A stretch of DNA of 64,000 nt from the NCBI RefSeq assembly GCF_004004555.2, contig NZ_SACP01000009.1, positions 62,001-126,000 on the forward strand. The letters are read 5' to 3'. The translations under genes were made by a program, and so were the position numbers. Position 1 is the stretch's first letter, and each line of letters starts with the position of its first letter. The notes under the pieces are model-generated. The model saw only the letters and a list, made by a program, of their open reading frames with translations, made no database searches and was not told the DNA's origin. This document shows, one piece after another, positions 26,498 through 35,110 of the stretch. Source of the stretch: Methylobacterium oryzihabitans (lineage in GTDB: Bacteria; Pseudomonadota; Alphaproteobacteria; Rhizobiales; Beijerinckiaceae).

Positions 26498-27826
26498 TCA
26501 TGCGGGCATCTCAATGTCGAGCGTGAACGAGCAGTCCTTGATCGTTGAGATGACCTTTGCGGTGCCGATGGCTCCTTCGGGGTTCCAGGCGCTGCCCTGA
26601 ATGCGAACGGCAGTGATTTTCCGGGTGGCCTTGTGGATGTGCCCGGGCGGTCTCGCCGTGAGGGAAAGACTCCCGATCGCTCCTGCCCGCACTGCTGCGG
26701 CCCGGAAACGTCGCGCTAACGTGCCTGACAGTTCCTCGTGGTAGACCACGTGGATGAGGTTGTCCGCAGCGTGGCCCGGCTTGCCATCCATCAGTGCCTC
26801 GACACACCGTGCGATCACCAGCGCGGTGGTGAGAGGAGAAGAAGGGCGGATGCAAACGATACCCCGGGCGGAGATGGCAGAGCACAATTCAAGCCCCTCG
26901 GTGAGCGAGACGCTCTTGAGGCCGGCGATCTCGGAGGCGTGAGCCGCAAGGGCTATGCGACCGGTCTCGCGAATGGTCTTTGGGATCGCGCGGATCGGAT
27001 CGATCGCCGCCTGGAGAGCAGCGCCGTCGGCCGACGTGATCTCGTCGGCGCTCACTTCGTGCAGGTCGATCTCGTACTTGCCCGCGACGAGGCGATCGAG
27101 CGCGACCGCGTCAACGAAGGCGGCGTAGAGTTCGAGCGGGTTCTTCTTGCGGCGTTGAGCGACCATTTCGATGAACGGCATCAGCGCGCCGTGCAAGGTC
27201 TCGGCCTCGGGTCCCAGGCGCATGTCCGCGATGGCAGCGGCCAAGGTCGAGGCGGTGATCCGCAGAGGTGGTCGCGGCACGGCGTCGAGATCGATCGAAT
27301 AAACCTCGTTGTCGCGGCCGAAAGGCCGCGCAAGTTCGGCGAACTTCTGGGCCAGCATTTCCTCCTTCTCGTCGGCCTCCTGGTCGTCGGGGTTGGCGTC
27401 ATCCTCAGGGACGGGCCGGACAATGCCTTGGACGACGATGGCGCCCATTCGATTGATGCAGGCCCCGAACACGAGGTTGTTGATCGCCAAAGTTTGCCAC
27501 TGCGGGTCGTCGCCTTCGATCGCCACGCCCTGGACCAGGTCCTCGCGCCGCAGCCAGACCTGACCGGTCTTCGCCAGGCCGATCGGCCAGGTCGCATCGC
27601 CGCGCCGGCGCGTAGTCTCGTCGCGGTAGCCGCGGCGTCCGAGGTGGTGCGGCACACGCCCCGGCGCGCGCCAGTTGCGCCAGCCGTAGGTGAAGTGGCG
27701 CAGGAAGCGGTACCCGGCGTAGGCCAGGATCGCCTCGGGCACGAACGGCGCGGCGCACAGCGACACTGAGAGCGCAGTCGCGATCCCGAAATGCCACGCG
27801 ACCTCTTTGGGGGTGTCATCGTTCAT
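26498..27826 (-). CDS. DotL/IcmO-like coupling protein relative without a Walker A motif
   Basis: 442 residues, about half the usual DotL/TrbC length. Two N-terminal hydrophobic segments are followed by FLRHFTYGWRNW. The text KTGQVWLRREDLVQGVAIEG matches the region that precedes Walker A in type IVB coupling proteins, but the P-loop GTTGSGKT is replaced by GDDPQWQT. Further on, ISARGIVCIRPSSPLTTALV resembles the strand before Walker B, and LIHVVYHEE stands where VILDEY would be. I infer a catalytically dead DotL/IcmO/TrbC homologue. It is the last gene of the minus-strand transfer operon, three bases after dotA. Homology is by eye, and it could be another membrane component of the system. Confidence 0.5.
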   Translation of the reverse strand: MNDDTPKEVAWHFGIATALSVSLCAAPFVPEAILAYAGYRFLRHFTYGWRNWRAPGRVPHHLGRRGYRDETTRRRGDATWPIGLAKTGQVWLRREDLVQGVAIEGDDPQWQTLAINNLVFGACINRMGAIVVQGIVRPVPEDDANPDDQEADEKEEMLAQKFAELARPFGRDNEVYSIDLDAVPRPPLRITASTLAAAIADMRLGPEAETLHGALMPFIEMVAQRRKKNPLELYAAFVDAVALDRLVAGKYEIDLHEVSADEITSADGAALQAAIDPIRAIPKTIRETGRIALAAHASEIAGLKSVSLTEGLELCSAISARGIVCIRPSSPLTTALVIARCVEALMDGKPGHAADNLIHVVYHEELSGTLARRFRAAAVRAGAIGSLSLTARPPGHIHKATRKITAVRIQGSAWNPEGAIGTAKVISTIKDCSFTLDIEMPA

Positions 27827-27829
27827 CGA

Positions 27830-30085
27830 TCACACTCCCGCTTTATCCTTGCCACGGATCATCGACCGCATGGTCTTGCCGCCGGCAACGAGTTTGTTAC
27901 CGGCCCTGGTAGCGGTGCTGCCTAGGATCTGGTTCGGCGAACTCGGCATGATGATGCCGGCCGCGGCTGTCGCAGTGCTGCTGCCGGTGCGTCGCTCGAT
28001 CTGTGCCCCGATCCAGGACAGCACGGTCTCCGGCAGGGCACTGATCTGACCGGCCGACAGCATAACGATCGAGAACAGGATTACGGCGTAGACGAACAGC
28101 CCGGCGGTCCCGACCATCGCGTAGGCGATGGTGCCGTCGGGCGAGAGCATCGCGAGCGCACCGCGGAAGAACACGTTGGTGATGTCGATGCCAACCCGCA
28201 TCAGCAGGAGCGAGACCAGCAGCCCGACGACGATCAGGGGAGGGCGAAGCAGGATGCCGAGGAAGAACATGTAGCCCTGGCCGCTGTTGCCGACGAAGCT
28301 GTCGGAGCGGGCTGGCATGAACTTGGTGAGGAGCCAGATCGGCACTGCGATCATCGACTCGGCGACGACGAGAAACCAGTTGAAGGTGCTCATCAGAAAA
28401 TGGACAATGACCACGAACGGCACCAGGCCGACCAGCATGAAGGCGGCAGCAAAGAGGATCGTAGCTAGAAAATGAAGAAAGCTCGAAACCTTCTGGAGGC
28501 CTTCACCAGCGAGTTTCCCGATTGGGTTTTTTAGCTCCCCCAGCCCCCAACCAACGAAATCCGCCCCCACACCAGCTCCCGTGGCTATAAGACCATAGTT
28601 GGCGATGGTCTGGCCGATCTCCTGCACCTCGAGGATCGGGTCCCTCCAGGTCGTATTCTCCGGCCGGCTGATGACCCCGAGGACGCCCGAGTAGATTGCC
28701 GACAGCGCCCTGGCGAACACGCTCGGCGGGTCGGCCTGGGCCACCGGGTCGTCGCTGGCGATGCGCCCGACGCTGCCCGTGCCTTGAGCGGCGATGAAGC
28801 CGCTGAAGGTCCCGACATACGTGACGTTGCGCTGCGCTTCCTGGGCGAGCGGCCAGTAGGCGCTGTGGCCGAGCGAGGGCATGTAGGTGGCGATGCTGGC
28901 CGGGGGCACCGCCGTCACCGAGGCGCTCGGGCCGGCGGAGGCGGCGAGGAGCTTGGCCTGGACGAGGCTCATCGAGCGCTGCCACATCGCGGCCGACAGC
29001 CACCCGCTCTCCGTCGAGTTGTCCAGGTAGTTGCGCAGGACCTGGTTGAGCTGGGCATTGTCGCCCTGGGTCAGGCTCTGGCTGACGCTGGTATAGGCCG
29101 CGTCGATCGCGTCCTTGATGCGGCCCTGGATCGCCTCCTCGTCGCGGGTGCCGGACATGATGGTGGTGGCGATCCCGTTCGCGGCGCCGTCGAGGCTGTT
29201 GATCGCGGCCTGGAACGCGCGCTGGCTCTGCTGCTCGGCCAGCGCGATCAGGAGCGATGTCGTCGAGGCGTCCTTCGTGTCGGCGAGGTTGACGTTGATC
29301 TTCTGGTGCTCGTAGACGACCGAGCCGCACAGGTTGTTGGACTTGCGGAAATACCCGTTCGAGTCGGCGAAGTAGTAGGTCGTCGTCTGCGGGCTCCACG
29401 ATCCGAAGCTGCCGGTATCGGTGACGATACGTGAGACGATCGAGGCGGCATTGTCGCGGCCCGACACGTTGTTGGCATATTGCTGCAAGGACTGGGCGCA
29501 GACGTGGCCGTAGAGGCGGGCTTCGAGCACCTTGGCGAGCTTGCCGCGCAGGGCGAAGTCGCCGAGCGCCTGGGTCGGTTGGGCAAGCGTGCCATACATG
29601 CCGGTGAGCTGGGTGCCGGCGACCCGCGTCCAGAGGGTGTCGCCGAAGCCCGATCCCCAGACGGCGATCTGCACCACCAGGATCTGCACGAGCGACAAGC
29701 CGGACTTGATCGGCAAGCTGAGGATCGCGCCGGTCATCACCCGCAGCAGGGTGTACTTGGCGGAGGATCCCCGGCCGAAGGCCTGGCCGTCGTTCGCGGT
29801 GTCGGCAACGAGCGAATAGAGCAGGTAGCAGGCGAGGATCGTCGAGACGATCAGGCAGCCGACGTTGAAGTAGCCGAGCGCCACCGTGAGCGGGCGATCG
29901 TCCGAGCAGGTCGCGGCGGTCCACACGCCGTCGACCACGCAGCCGAGGAGCTTGCGCAGGTTCACCAGCGCCAGGTCGTTCTGGACCGGGGTGAAGATCT
30001 CCTTGCCCGTCGTCTGGGCCTGGGCGGCGCCGGCCGCGGCGAGGGCGCCGAGGCTGCCGCCGGCGGCGATGATCCTGCGGAGCAT
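27830..30085 (-). CDS. dotA: DotA/TraY-like polytopic membrane protein of the type IVB system
   Basis: 751 residues. A signal-like N-terminus ends at AGAAQAQ. The pattern of DotA/TraY follows: a membrane segment (YFNVGCLIVSTILACYLLYS), DGQAFGRGSSAKYTLLRV, a SLPIKSGLSLVQILVVQ segment and WGSGFGDTLW. A long periplasmic section then runs from about residue 150 to 430, and a cluster of membrane helices sits near the C-terminus (FAAAFMLVGLVPFVVIVHFL and AYAMVGTAGLFVYAVILFS). DotA is an inner-membrane protein required for type IVB secretion. The gene ends a chain of closely packed minus-strand genes. Confidence 0.85.
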   Translation of the reverse strand: MLRRIIAAGGSLGALAAAGAAQAQTTGKEIFTPVQNDLALVNLRKLLGCVVDGVWTAATCSDDRPLTVALGYFNVGCLIVSTILACYLLYSLVADTANDGQAFGRGSSAKYTLLRVMTGAILSLPIKSGLSLVQILVVQIAVWGSGFGDTLWTRVAGTQLTGMYGTLAQPTQALGDFALRGKLAKVLEARLYGHVCAQSLQQYANNVSGRDNAASIVSRIVTDTGSFGSWSPQTTTYYFADSNGYFRKSNNLCGSVVYEHQKINVNLADTKDASTTSLLIALAEQQSQRAFQAAINSLDGAANGIATTIMSGTRDEEAIQGRIKDAIDAAYTSVSQSLTQGDNAQLNQVLRNYLDNSTESGWLSAAMWQRSMSLVQAKLLAASAGPSASVTAVPPASIATYMPSLGHSAYWPLAQEAQRNVTYVGTFSGFIAAQGTGSVGRIASDDPVAQADPPSVFARALSAIYSGVLGVISRPENTTWRDPILEVQEIGQTIANYGLIATGAGVGADFVGWGLGELKNPIGKLAGEGLQKVSSFLHFLATILFAAAFMLVGLVPFVVIVHFLMSTFNWFLVVAESMIAVPIWLLTKFMPARSDSFVGNSGQGYMFFLGILLRPPLIVVGLLVSLLLMRVGIDITNVFFRGALAMLSPDGTIAYAMVGTAGLFVYAVILFSIVMLSAGQISALPETVLSWIGAQIERRTGSSTATAAAGIIMPSSPNQILGSTATRAGNKLVAGGKTMRSMIRGKDKAGV

Positions 30086-30097
30086 TGGGGGGATTCC

Positions 30098-31093
30098 CTA
30101 GAAGTTGCCGCCGGCCTGGGTGGCCAGGATGGTGCCGAACAGCGCCGATGTGCGGGCCTGCTGCTCGATGAGCTGCTGGCGCAGGCTGAGCGACATCGAG
30201 CGCATCCGGGTGAGCTCGATCAGCAAGCCGTGCTCGGACTGACCTGCGAGCCCGGCCGACCACGCCTCGAATTGCGGCCCGCCGCCGTACTGGCTGATGA
30301 GCGCGTCGAGCTGCGCGAGCGGCGAGCCGGCGGAGGTGCCGGTCTGGTGGTCGTCGGTGGACGACATCGCCCGCACGGCGCTGAGCGAGACGAGTGCGGG
30401 CGAGCGCAGGGCCTCGACGCGGCGGGCCCGCAGCATCATCACGTCGGCCTCGGCACCCGGCATCGCGGCGGTGGGTTTCGGCATCGGCAGGCCGGCCATC
30501 GCCTCGATCACGGCCTTGCGGTCGTCGTCGCTGGCGGCCGGATCGAACAGGACCGCGCTGTCGGTCTTGGTCGGGTCCTGCAAGCGGTTGCGGGCCGCCT
30601 CCTGGACCGGGGTGTTCTTGCCCGGCGCCACGTCGAGGCTGCGATAGGTCTCCCGGCCGCTCTTCGCGACGTTGCCCATGGAGCGGCTCGTCGAGTTCAT
30701 CAGGTCGATCGAGCCGCAGGCGTTCACGCCCTGGCCGGTGTCGATCCCGTACTGCTCGCGCGCGTCGACGAGGGCGCGGCGCTGCGCGACCTGGGACAGG
30801 GTCGAGGCGACGGCCTGCTGGGTGTTGCTGACGAGGTTGACCTCGCGCTCGCCGTTGGTCGAGGTCTGGGCGGTCTGCACCTTCATGGCGGACAGCAACA
30901 GCTCGAGGGTGAGGCTGCGCTGGGTCGCGATGTTGGTGCCCATGGTGGCCACCCGGGTGGTCAGGGTGGCGGTCGCGCTGTTGTGGCCGGCGATCCAGAT
31001 CGGATCGGCGACGAAGCAGGTCTGAGCCGCCGCCGGCGCGGCGAGGCTGGCCGCGAGGGCGGCGGCGGAGACGGCGAGGAGGACCTGTTTCAT
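30098..31093 (-). CDS. Secreted transfer-region protein, paralogue A of a tandem triplet
   Basis: 331 residues from ATG 31093, which overlaps the stop of the gene before it. A signal peptide ends at AAPAAAQTC. The mature protein has LLLSAMKVQTAQTSTNGE, a long helical region, and REQYGIDTGQGVNACGS, which recur in the next two genes. The rest is helical with Met- and Gln-rich stretches (MRSMSLSLRQQLIEQQ). I do not recognise a family. General resemblance to VirB5-type minor pilus proteins (signal peptide, helical, Gln-rich) is only a hint. Confidence 0.75.
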   Translation of the reverse strand: MKQVLLAVSAAALAASLAAPAAAQTCFVADPIWIAGHNSATATLTTRVATMGTNIATQRSLTLELLLSAMKVQTAQTSTNGEREVNLVSNTQQAVASTLSQVAQRRALVDAREQYGIDTGQGVNACGSIDLMNSTSRSMGNVAKSGRETYRSLDVAPGKNTPVQEAARNRLQDPTKTDSAVLFDPAASDDDRKAVIEAMAGLPMPKPTAAMPGAEADVMMLRARRVEALRSPALVSLSAVRAMSSTDDHQTGTSAGSPLAQLDALISQYGGGPQFEAWSAGLAGQSEHGLLIELTRMRSMSLSLRQQLIEQQARTSALFGTILATQAGGNF

Positions 31094-32109
31094 CACGGTG
31101 CCTGGAAGCTCGCGGGGGTGAAGGGGCCGCGCGCAGGCGCGGGCACGCTGTTCGTGAGGCGGGCGTTGACCATGGCGAGCAGCAGCGCCGCGGCGGTGGC
31201 CTCGGTACGCATGCCGCGTTTGATCTGGTGGGCGAGGAGCGCGAGGTTGGCCGCCTCCATCCGCACGGCGTCCTGGATGATGCCGCGATCGTGCTGGCCG
31301 GCGACACCGGCTGCCCACGCGGCGCCGCCGTCGTTGCCCTGCCAGTGGGTCGAGAGGGCCCGCGCCTGTGCGATCGGCCCGTCGGGCCGGTAATCGGCCG
31401 CGATGTCGGCGAGCACCACCGCGGTCATCGACCGGTAGGTGTCCTTCCCCGTCTTCTCCAGGCGATCGCGGTCGCCGGTGGCGGTCGCGGTCGCGGCAGT
31501 GCCGCGAGGCCGTTCGTCGGGCGGACCGACCACCGTGTTGATGAACTTGGCCGCCGCCTGCGCGTCGCCGCTGTAGAGGGCGGCGCCGTCGGGGGTGGCG
31601 CCCGAGCGGACGTCGGCGACCCAGTCCTTCGGGTCGGCGTAGCGGCCGGGCTGGGCGCGAACGGGCGTGACGATCTGCCGGCGGGCGGCGGAGGTCCCGG
31701 TCATCGCCGTGTAGAGACCCTGCGCCTTCGTGTTGGATCCGCAGGGGTCGTAGCCGACCGAGCCGTAGCGGTGGGCGGCCAGCGCCACGGCCTGGCGCTG
31801 CTCCTGGGTGACGACGGTGGTGGCGAGCGCCTCGCTCGAGGCCCGGAAGCCGTTCGAGACCTGGTCCGAGCCGGCCGCCGACTGCGCGGTGAGGACCTTC
31901 ACGGCCGAGAGGAGGCGGGCGCGCTCTGCGATCTCCTGCGTGATCAGACCGGCCTCGGTGGTGGTGATCGCGCCGGTGATCGCGGTGGTGAGGGTCGAGG
32001 TGGCGATGTTCACGCGGGCCTCGACGCCGAAGCAGGTCTGGGCACTCGCCGGGGTGACGGCGCCGATCGCCGCGGCGGCAAGGCCCGAGAGGAGGATGCG
32101 ACGGGTCAT
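31093..32109 (-). CDS. Secreted transfer-region protein, paralogue B of a tandem triplet
   Basis: 338 residues from ATG 32109. A signal peptide ends at VTPASAQTC. Shared elements are RLLSAVKVLTAQSAAGSD and AHRYGSVGYDPCGS, at the same places as in its two neighbours. The middle is rich in Ala and Thr. The C-terminal part (LALLAHQIKRGMRTEA, LLLAMVNARLTNSV) matches the style of paralogue A (LSLRQQLIEQQARTS). ATGA overlaps join it to the genes on both sides. Exported, function unknown. Confidence 0.75.
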   Translation of the reverse strand: MTRRILLSGLAAAAIGAVTPASAQTCFGVEARVNIATSTLTTAITGAITTTEAGLITQEIAERARLLSAVKVLTAQSAAGSDQVSNGFRASSEALATTVVTQEQRQAVALAAHRYGSVGYDPCGSNTKAQGLYTAMTGTSAARRQIVTPVRAQPGRYADPKDWVADVRSGATPDGAALYSGDAQAAAKFINTVVGPPDERPRGTAATATATGDRDRLEKTGKDTYRSMTAVVLADIAADYRPDGPIAQARALSTHWQGNDGGAAWAAGVAGQHDRGIIQDAVRMEAANLALLAHQIKRGMRTEATAAALLLAMVNARLTNSVPAPARGPFTPASFQAP

Positions 32110-32870
32110 GGGCTGCCTCCCTGGCGGCTGTCGCCGCCCATGCCGCCGAGGATGACGCCGACGAGGCTGGCACGAGCCCCGCTCATGATCGCCCCGTAGC
32201 GGCGGGCCATGACGAGGGCGGCATCGTCCTCGACCGTGGTCGGGTTGGGCTTGACGGTGGGCAGGGGAGCGACGACGTCGAGGTAGTCGGCGGCGGTCAT
32301 CACCTCCTCGGCGCCGTAGTCGCGATTGAGCAGCCAGGGCGCGGCGTCGGAGTCGCCGGCGCCGAAACCGCCCTGCTTGGCACCACTGCACCAGCCGGTC
32401 GCCTGCTCGGAGGGCGAGCAGTAGAAAGTGCGACGCTGCTCGAGGGTGATGCCCATGCGCTCGGCCGCGTCGCCGCCGCTGGTCAGCCAGCGCTGGTCGG
32501 CTTGGCGGAAGGACTGCCGGACCCTCTCGGCCGAGGCGTGGCTGTCACGCTCTTGGCGAATGGCGAGTGACACGTCGCAGGCGGCGTAACCGGTACCGGT
32601 GTCGTAGCCGTACTGATGCTGGGCGCGAGCGAGGCGCAGGGCGTTGTCCTGGCTCACCAGGGTCGATGCAGCAGCCTCGGCGGCAGCCTTGTGACCGTTG
32701 GTGGTCTGAAGAGCCGTGGCGCTCGACTGCGCGCCGGAGACTTTCATGGCGGAAATCATCCGCTGAAGGGAGATCTCCCATTGCGGGAACAGCCCTTGCG
32801 CCTGGGCCGGAGATGCCAGGGCGACGGCAACGACGACGCCGGCCGGAAGGAGGAGGAACCGGCGCGTCAT
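32106..32870 (-). CDS. Secreted transfer-region protein, paralogue C of a tandem triplet
   Basis: 254 residues from ATG 32870. A signal peptide ends at ASPAQAQ. It contains RMISAMKVSGAQSSATAL and RAQHQYGYDTGTGYAACDV, the shared signature of the triplet. Its C-terminal half is different, with three extra cysteines (FYCSPSEQATGWCSG). It is joined by four-base overlaps to the peptidase gene before it and paralogue B after it. No family recognised. Confidence 0.75.
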   Translation of the reverse strand: MTRRFLLLPAGVVVAVALASPAQAQGLFPQWEISLQRMISAMKVSGAQSSATALQTTNGHKAAAEAAASTLVSQDNALRLARAQHQYGYDTGTGYAACDVSLAIRQERDSHASAERVRQSFRQADQRWLTSGGDAAERMGITLEQRRTFYCSPSEQATGWCSGAKQGGFGAGDSDAAPWLLNRDYGAEEVMTAADYLDVVAPLPTVKPNPTTVEDDAALVMARRYGAIMSGARASLVGVILGGMGGDSRQGGSP

Positions 32871-33817
32871 GGCCGGACCTCCACGGGGCGGGCATCGAGG
32901 GCGTAGAGGGCGACGAGCTGGGCGAGCGCGGCATCCATCTGTGCGTCGTAGTCGAAGGTGTTGGCGGTCAACTCGGTCGCGTTGGTCCGCGCCAGCTCGA
33001 TGAAGAGGCTGCGGTTGGGTTGGTTGGCGACCTTGACCGCGTGATCCTCCGAGCCGGTCGATCGCTCCGCTGCGGCCGAGATGGAGGCCTGCCGGGACTG
33101 GGTATCGGAGCGGGACACGGTCTCCGAGGCTGCGCCTTCGTTCGCACCGGGTGAGCACGTCTTCGGCAAGGTGGTGTCACGCGGCCCGCCGGCCATGTCC
33201 GGGTACTTGGTCGAGATCGGGATCTGGCGCGGCAGGAACGGCTCGGGGTTGACGTAGTACCAGGCCTGCGGGAGGGCCGACTTGATCGCGTCGGCAGTCA
33301 TCGGGCTCGCGCCCTTGCCCGACCCCATCTTCCAGGCACGACCGTTCGTCCCCGTCGAGGAGAGAGCGCTACCCTTGAGGAGCGTTCCGAGATGGAGGTG
33401 AGGAGCGCACTGCCTCATGCCCTCACAACCCATGGTCCCAACCTGATCTCCAGCAGCGACCCGACCAGACTGTCCTTCCTTGAGCGTTGTTGTGTTCATG
33501 TGAAGATACAAGAAGCGTGTATCTCCTGAAATTACATCGGCAATTACGCCCCCTCCTCTGAATTCATAATATGAGACCGGGCCGGCCGAACCCGAAAATA
33601 TCTTCGTTCCGGCGCCCTGACTGTTCACGATATCCATACCCTGGTGGTAACCCGCAGAAGCTCCCGGGCGGCCGGTTCTGTTGACACCGTACGGCGAGGA
33701 AACCCGTTGCCCGCCCGGGCTCATAATATCTGCGGTCAAGCACGTCCCGGCGAGAACCGAGCTGCCGGAGAAAACGGCAGAGGCCGCACCAAGCAATAAG
33801 AGCGGTAGCGACCTCAT
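32867..33817 (-). CDS. M23-family (LytM) peptidoglycan endopeptidase of the transfer apparatus
   Basis: 316 residues from ATG 33817, chosen because GGGAGG precedes it and it overlaps the previous stop (ATGA). A signal peptide leads to GTCLTADIM. The LytM zinc site is visible as HQGMDI (first His and Asp) and HLHLG (C-terminal pair), with FLYLHMN and VAAGDQVGTMGCEG between. It probably cuts cell-wall cross-links so that the secretion channel can pass the envelope. A Ser/Ala-rich linker and a helical tail follow the catalytic domain. Confidence 0.85.
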   Translation of the reverse strand: MRSLPLLLLGAASAVFSGSSVLAGTCLTADIMSPGGQRVSSPYGVNRTGRPGASAGYHQGMDIVNSQGAGTKIFSGSAGPVSYYEFRGGGVIADVISGDTRFLYLHMNTTTLKEGQSGRVAAGDQVGTMGCEGMRQCAPHLHLGTLLKGSALSSTGTNGRAWKMGSGKGASPMTADAIKSALPQAWYYVNPEPFLPRQIPISTKYPDMAGGPRDTTLPKTCSPGANEGAASETVSRSDTQSRQASISAAAERSTGSEDHAVKVANQPNRSLFIELARTNATELTANTFDYDAQMDAALAQLVALYALDARPVEVRP

Positions 33818-34212
33818 CGCACACCTCCCTGAACATTCTGACAAAGCTCGTGTGGCGTGTTGTTGAATAATATCCGAGTTGGACTCTGTATAATAAGAGA
33901 AAATGAGTCGTCATCATCATCTCCTTGAATAAGATATTTTTCATGTGTTGATTTATCATAGGTGCACTTTGCGTCCACCATTAGATATTTACCCTCTTTC
34001 TTGATTTTTGACATGGGGCAGCGCCCTTCACCGCCGCCAAGACGTTTGACGATACGGTTAGGCTCGATTTTTAGAAATGGAGGACTGCAATTCAGGCCAT
34101 GATTAGATGATCTCCCCCACTCGCCGACGGGAAGCGAAAGCTTCTGGGCGTGCGCTGAAACAGCACCGATAAACAAACCCACAATAGACAGAATGACTAA
34201 ACGACCCATCAT
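33814..34212 (-). CDS. Small secreted protein of the transfer operon
   Basis: 132 residues (or 131 from the next ATG). A signal peptide (LVILSIVGLFIGAVSAHAQ) precedes a mature domain with four cysteines, an acidic run (DDDDD) and many lysines. Base composition is markedly less GC-rich than the neighbours (33.5-34.2 kb), which suggests separate origin. It overlaps both neighbouring genes by four bases, so it is translated with the operon. No family recognised. Confidence 0.65.
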   Translation of the reverse strand: MMGRLVILSIVGLFIGAVSAHAQKLSLPVGEWGRSSNHGLNCSPPFLKIEPNRIVKRLGGGEGRCPMSKIKKEGKYLMVDAKCTYDKSTHEKYLIQGDDDDDSFSLIIQSPTRILFNNTPHELCQNVQGGVR

Positions 34213-34880
34213 CGCATGATCCCCTCAAATCCGGTGCCGGTCGTAGTGCCGGAAGACGGAGGAATGACAATCGTGGAGGAGGACGATTGTGACGTGTCCG
34301 GCTGCACCACAGGGGTCGAGGTTTGCGTCTGGGTCAGGTTGAGCGCCGAGCCAAATGCCGAGTTCTGGACGTGGTTGTAGGAGCCGATGTTGGTGATGCT
34401 TGGCAACGAGATCGGCGAGATCGAGCCGTTGAGCTGCCGGAACAGGTCGCCGGTGATCGAGCTCTGGAAGCTGTTCATCTGGCGATTGATGCTGCCGATC
34501 GTGTCCTGAAGCTGATTGTCGAGGATCTGGCATACCTGGCGCTTGGCCTGGTCGATCACCGACTGCACCAAGTTCGTCGCCGCGCTCGTGAGGAAGCCCG
34601 AGAGGTCCGGGATCAGGTTCGAGAGGTCGAACCGCTTGAGCAGGTCGCCGGCGATGCACGAGTTCGGCCCGTTGAAGAAGCTCGACGGGTTGACCTTGGC
34701 GGCGTCGATCAGCGCGATCTGGCGCTGCACGGCCGCGTCGGCGGCTTGGCGCACTAGGCAATTATTGCCGGTCGACTGCGCGTGAGCCGGCGCTGGCACG
34801 GCCAGCGCGAGCCCGCCGGCGACAGCGGCGAGGAGGAGGAAAGCCCGCATACGCGGGATCCGATCTAGAACGCCGGCCAT
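34209..34880 (-). CDS. Secreted helical protein of the transfer operon
   Basis: 223 residues from ATG 34880, which has AAGGTGG upstream; an internal ATG at 34850 gives a cleaner signal peptide start. The signal ends at APAHAQ. The mature protein has FFNGPNSCIAGDLLKRFDL, then helical LVQSVIDQAKRQVCQILDNQ and LQDTIGSINRQMNSFQSSI, and a Ser/Thr/Gln-rich tail. The amphipathic Gln-rich helices are compatible with a minor pilus or surface component. Function unknown. Confidence 0.68.
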   Translation of the reverse strand: MAGVLDRIPRMRAFLLLAAVAGGLALAVPAPAHAQSTGNNCLVRQAADAAVQRQIALIDAAKVNPSSFFNGPNSCIAGDLLKRFDLSNLIPDLSGFLTSAATNLVQSVIDQAKRQVCQILDNQLQDTIGSINRQMNSFQSSITGDLFRQLNGSISPISLPSITNIGSYNHVQNSAFGSALNLTQTQTSTPVVQPDTSQSSSSTIVIPPSSGTTTGTGFEGIMR

Positions 34881-35110
34881 TTTCCACCTTCGATAAATTT
34901 CGCCCAAACGTACTTGAGGAACCGCATCGGGGTCATCTTGCGGTGATTGCAGTACGCGAGGAACGCCGCGTACAAACCCATCGCGATGAATGTGTAGCGG
35001 CTCAGACCCGTGATGATGAGCAGCGGAAAGAACGCCGCAATGCTTCCATGAATGCCGAAGAACTGGAGCGGTACGGCGGACCAGCGCCAGGGGAGGTGAC
35101 CGTCGCTCAT
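34865..35110 (-). CDS. icmT: IcmT/TraK-like small membrane protein of the type IVB system
   Basis: 81 residues from ATG 35110, overlapping the gene upstream by four bases. An N-terminal WRWSAVPLQFFGIHG is followed by two hydrophobic segments (AAFFPLLIITGL and FIAMGLYAAFLAY) and MTPMRFLKYVWAKFIEGG. This matches IcmT of Legionella and TraK of IncI plasmids in size, the two membrane segments and the order of conserved groups. IcmT is needed for type IVB function. Confidence 0.7.
   Translation of the reverse strand: MSDGHLPWRWSAVPLQFFGIHGSIAAFFPLLIITGLSRYTFIAMGLYAAFLAYCNHRKMTPMRFLKYVWAKFIEGGKWPAF

Noticed and set aside
29480..31393. 637-residue plus-strand frame opposite dotA and the paralogue triplet
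   Set aside because: Shadow of genes with clear signal peptides and homology on the minus strand.
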